Assembly: GCA_021851335.1 (NCBI GenBank)
Contig: JAJZEA010000013.1
Coordinates: 1-64,000 of the forward strand
DNA: 64,000 bases
Source: Acidobacteriota bacterium
GTDB taxonomy: Bacteria > Acidobacteriota > Terriglobia > Terriglobales > Acidobacteriaceae
Reading direction: 5' to 3'
The translations under genes were made by a program, and so were the position numbers. Position 1 is the first letter of the stretch. Each line of letters starts with the position of its first letter. Shown here piece after piece: positions 62,071 to 64,000 of the stretch. The notes beneath the pieces were generated by a model, which saw nothing but the letters and a program-made list of their open reading frames with translations, ran no database searches and had not been told where the DNA came from.

Positions 62071-63832
62071 CCACGCGGCGCTTAAGCTTGAGGCTGGGAG
62101 TCAACTCGCCGGTCTCCAGCGACCACTCGTCGGCGACGAGATGGAAGCGCTTGATCGACTCGAATTTTGCGAGGGTGTGATTGACTTCGGCCACCCCATG
62201 CTCATACCGGGCAAGGACGCGCGGATGGGCGACCAGGCGGGCGCGATCCGAGGTGTCGATTCCCTGCCCTGACGCCCATGCACTGAGCGCGGCAAAGTTG
62301 GGGCTGATCAGGGCGACGAGGAACTTGTGTTTGTCTCCAATGAGAGCGGCGTTTGCCACCAGCGGATCGGACTTGAGTTTGGTTTCGATGGGCTGCGGGG
62401 CGATGAGCTTGCCGCCGGAGGTTTTGAGCAGCTCTTTTTTGCGGTCGGTGATGGAGATGAAGCCGTCGGCATCGATGGATGCGATGTCGCCGGTGGCGAA
62501 CCAGCCCTCGCTGTCGAGACACTCTCGCGTGGCTTCCGGCTTGTTCCAATAGCCGCGAAAGATGGATGGTCCGCGGACGATGAGTTCGCCGTCCGGAGCG
62601 AGACGACACTCGACATTGGCCAGGGGCAGGCCGACTGTTCCCATGCGGCTGGCTCCGGGATAGTTGACAGAGATGACGGGTGAGGTTTCGGTGAGTCCGT
62701 ATCCCTCCTGAATGGCGATGCCGACAGCGGCAAACCAGAGTCCGGTTTCGAGGCCAAGCGGCGCGCCGCCGGAGACGAAGTTCCCTACGCATCCGCCAAA
62801 GGCCGCGCGAACTTTGCTGAAGACCAGTCGGTCGGCGAGCTTCCAGCGCAGAGAAGACGGACGCTGGCCGGCAAGGATGGTTTCGCGATGGCGCTCGCCC
62901 ACCTGCAAGGCCCAGCGGAAGATGCGCGCCTTCAGCGGCGAGGCGGACGACTTCTGCTCGACGCCGGCACGGATCTTCTCGTAGACGCGCGGGACTCCGA
63001 TGAACTCGGTGGGGCGGAAGCTGAGCATCAGAGCGGGCAGTTTGTCCATCTGGGAGCAATACGCAACCTGGCAGTGGTTGGCGAGCAGAAGGTAATCAAA
63101 CATGCGCTCGAAGATGTGCGGGAGCGGCAGATAACTGATGCAGCGCGGGTGAGCCTGAGTCTGGAGTCGAGGCGTGGAGCCATGGATGTTGGCGACAATG
63201 TTGCCGTGCGTGAGCATCGCGCCTTTGGATTCGCCGGTGGTGCCGCTGGTGTAGACAAGCGTGGCCAGGTCATCGGGTTGCGTGCGGGTGAGTTCTTCCA
63301 CAAAGGCAGGGTCGCCAGGCAGGTTGTCCGCGTTGTCGACGATGGCGGAGAAGGCTTCCCATCGCGTGGAAATCCGCTGGGCCTGAGCGTCGAAGGCATC
63401 GAAGAGCACGATGCGCTCGATCACGGTCGAGTGCTCCAGCGAAGTGATGGAGCGGGCATGCGCGACGGAGGAGGTGAAAAGAATACGGCTGCCGGAGTCA
63501 GCAAGCTGAGCGGTAGCCTGCTCGGCGGTGAGGGTGGGATAGATGGGCACGACGACGGCGCCGAGCGCGAGAATGGCGAAGTCCGTGATGGCCCACTCCC
63601 ATCGATTTTCACTGAGGATGGCCACTCGGTCGCCGCGCTGGATGCCCCAGGATTGCAAAGCGCGGGCGACCGCACGGACGCGGCAATCGACCTGCTGGGA
63701 AGAGAGTTTGCTCCATGCGCCATCAGCGGATTCCCACTGGAAGACACCTTCGCGGTTGGATTGCACAAGGCCAAGAAAGATGTCGTTGAGCGTGGCGATG
63801 GACGAGGGAACAACAGTGGACACGCTGGCCAT
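62003..63832 (-). CDS. Long-chain fatty-acid-CoA ligase (AMP-forming)
   Basis: 609 residues from ATG 63832, chosen for GGAGG about 11 nt upstream; an earlier ATG at 63895 lacks this. Activates fatty acids to acyl-CoA through acyl-AMP. Motifs: YTSGTTGESKGA (A3, about 192-203), YLPLPHIFER, GYGLTETSPVIS, YWNKPEATRE, WFATGDIASIDADGF and DRKKELLKTSGGK. The pattern matches the FadD15/ACSL branch rather than acetyl-CoA synthetase. It could feed the acyl-CoA dehydrogenase at 49900. The last 68 bp overlap the convergent membrane-protein gene. A TACAAT (minus) at 63905-63900 may be its -10. Confidence 0.93.
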   Translation of the reverse strand: MASVSTVVPSSIATLNDIFLGLVQSNREGVFQWESADGAWSKLSSQQVDCRVRAVARALQSWGIQRGDRVAILSENRWEWAITDFAILALGAVVVPIYPTLTAEQATAQLADSGSRILFTSSVAHARSITSLEHSTVIERIVLFDAFDAQAQRISTRWEAFSAIVDNADNLPGDPAFVEELTRTQPDDLATLVYTSGTTGESKGAMLTHGNIVANIHGSTPRLQTQAHPRCISYLPLPHIFERMFDYLLLANHCQVAYCSQMDKLPALMLSFRPTEFIGVPRVYEKIRAGVEQKSSASPLKARIFRWALQVGERHRETILAGQRPSSLRWKLADRLVFSKVRAAFGGCVGNFVSGGAPLGLETGLWFAAVGIAIQEGYGLTETSPVISVNYPGASRMGTVGLPLANVECRLAPDGELIVRGPSIFRGYWNKPEATRECLDSEGWFATGDIASIDADGFISITDRKKELLKTSGGKLIAPQPIETKLKSDPLVANAALIGDKHKFLVALISPNFAALSAWASGQGIDTSDRARLVAHPRVLARYEHGVAEVNHTLAKFESIKRFHLVADEWSLETGELTPSLKLKRRVVTARYAPQIAQLYSDESTSSAV

Positions 63833-64000
63833 TTTGAGAAATTCCTCCGGGTGGCGGAAGCATGCCTGCATGAGAAAACGCACAGCAAACCGCAACGGAA
63901 TTGTAGCAGGGCGCAGCTTGCCGCCACAGCGAACCGCAAGCAGCCGTGCGGTCTTGCCTGCGCAATATGCGGTCTATGGATCGCGTAGTGAAGGCCGCTC
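63833..64000. other. Upstream region of the fatty-acid-CoA ligase gene
   Basis: 168 bp to the right window edge. Besides the minus-strand TACAAT at 63905-63900 and the ligase SD, nothing is recognised. The next gene is outside the window. Confidence 0.5.

Overview
This 64 kb window looks like chromosome from an Acidobacteriota member, most likely class Terriglobia (inference). It is GC-rich and Gram-negative: Kdo synthesis genes, a secretin and bifunctional PBP are present. It is also rich in secreted S53, S9 and M28 peptidases, Ig/propeller lipoproteins and glycan hydrolases, as is typical of that group. No rRNA, tRNA, CRISPR array, prophage or insertion sequence was found. Almost all sequence is coding, with strand changes every few genes. 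I see about 48 protein genes, one clear pseudogene and one gene cut by the left edge.

Layout. 1-4.8 kb: truncated M28 peptidase, a small membrane protein, a putative cysteine-hydrolase-like exported protein, sialate O-acetylesterase and a lipoprotein, closed by a bidirectional terminator. 4.8-11.2 kb: aldehyde dehydrogenase, Lon protease, an anchored hypothetical protein, EngB GTPase and an unknown protein. 11.3-14.7 kb (minus): secretin with a C-terminal cohesin-like domain plus two pseudopilins. 14.8-18.1 kb: SmpB, leucyl aminopeptidase and an AI-2E-type permease. 18.2-23.8 kb (minus): GH3 glycosidase, Tat-exported GH32 fructosidase, a stand-alone DsbD alpha-type domain and a Met-rich TlpA thioredoxin. 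23.9-29.2 kb: KdsD, ProS and a class A PBP. 29.2-40.4 kb (minus): a che operon (cheA-cheW-cheY-cheB-cheR), then Lhr helicase and Nei-type glycosylase. 40.7-43.8 kb: a pyrimidine nucleoside salvage operon (cdd-deoA-nupC).

43.8-46.1 kb holds a degraded YdeI-family gene (one in-frame amber plus one frameshift), an AT-rich patch, a YtxG/YtxH-like pair and tandem repeats. 46.1-53.6 kb: S53 peptidase with Ig repeats, acyl-CoA dehydrogenase and a membrane beta-glycosyltransferase. 53.6-59.2 kb: KdsA, S9 peptidase and an Ig/propeller lipoprotein. 59.3-64 kb: a VOC-RibH fusion with NusB, a lipoprotein, a membrane protein and long-chain acyl-CoA ligase.

The most unusual items are the VOC-lumazine synthase fusion, the cohesin-tailed secretin, the Met-rich TlpA beside a lone DsbD alpha domain, the receptor-less che operon and the Lhr-Nei couple. 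Short tandem repeats (9, 11, 14, 15 and 26 bp) lie at several gene ends, two of them across stop codons. Several genes carry a -10-like hexamer 6-7 nt before the start codon, suggesting leaderless transcripts. No wholly new multi-gene system could be demonstrated from sequence alone.
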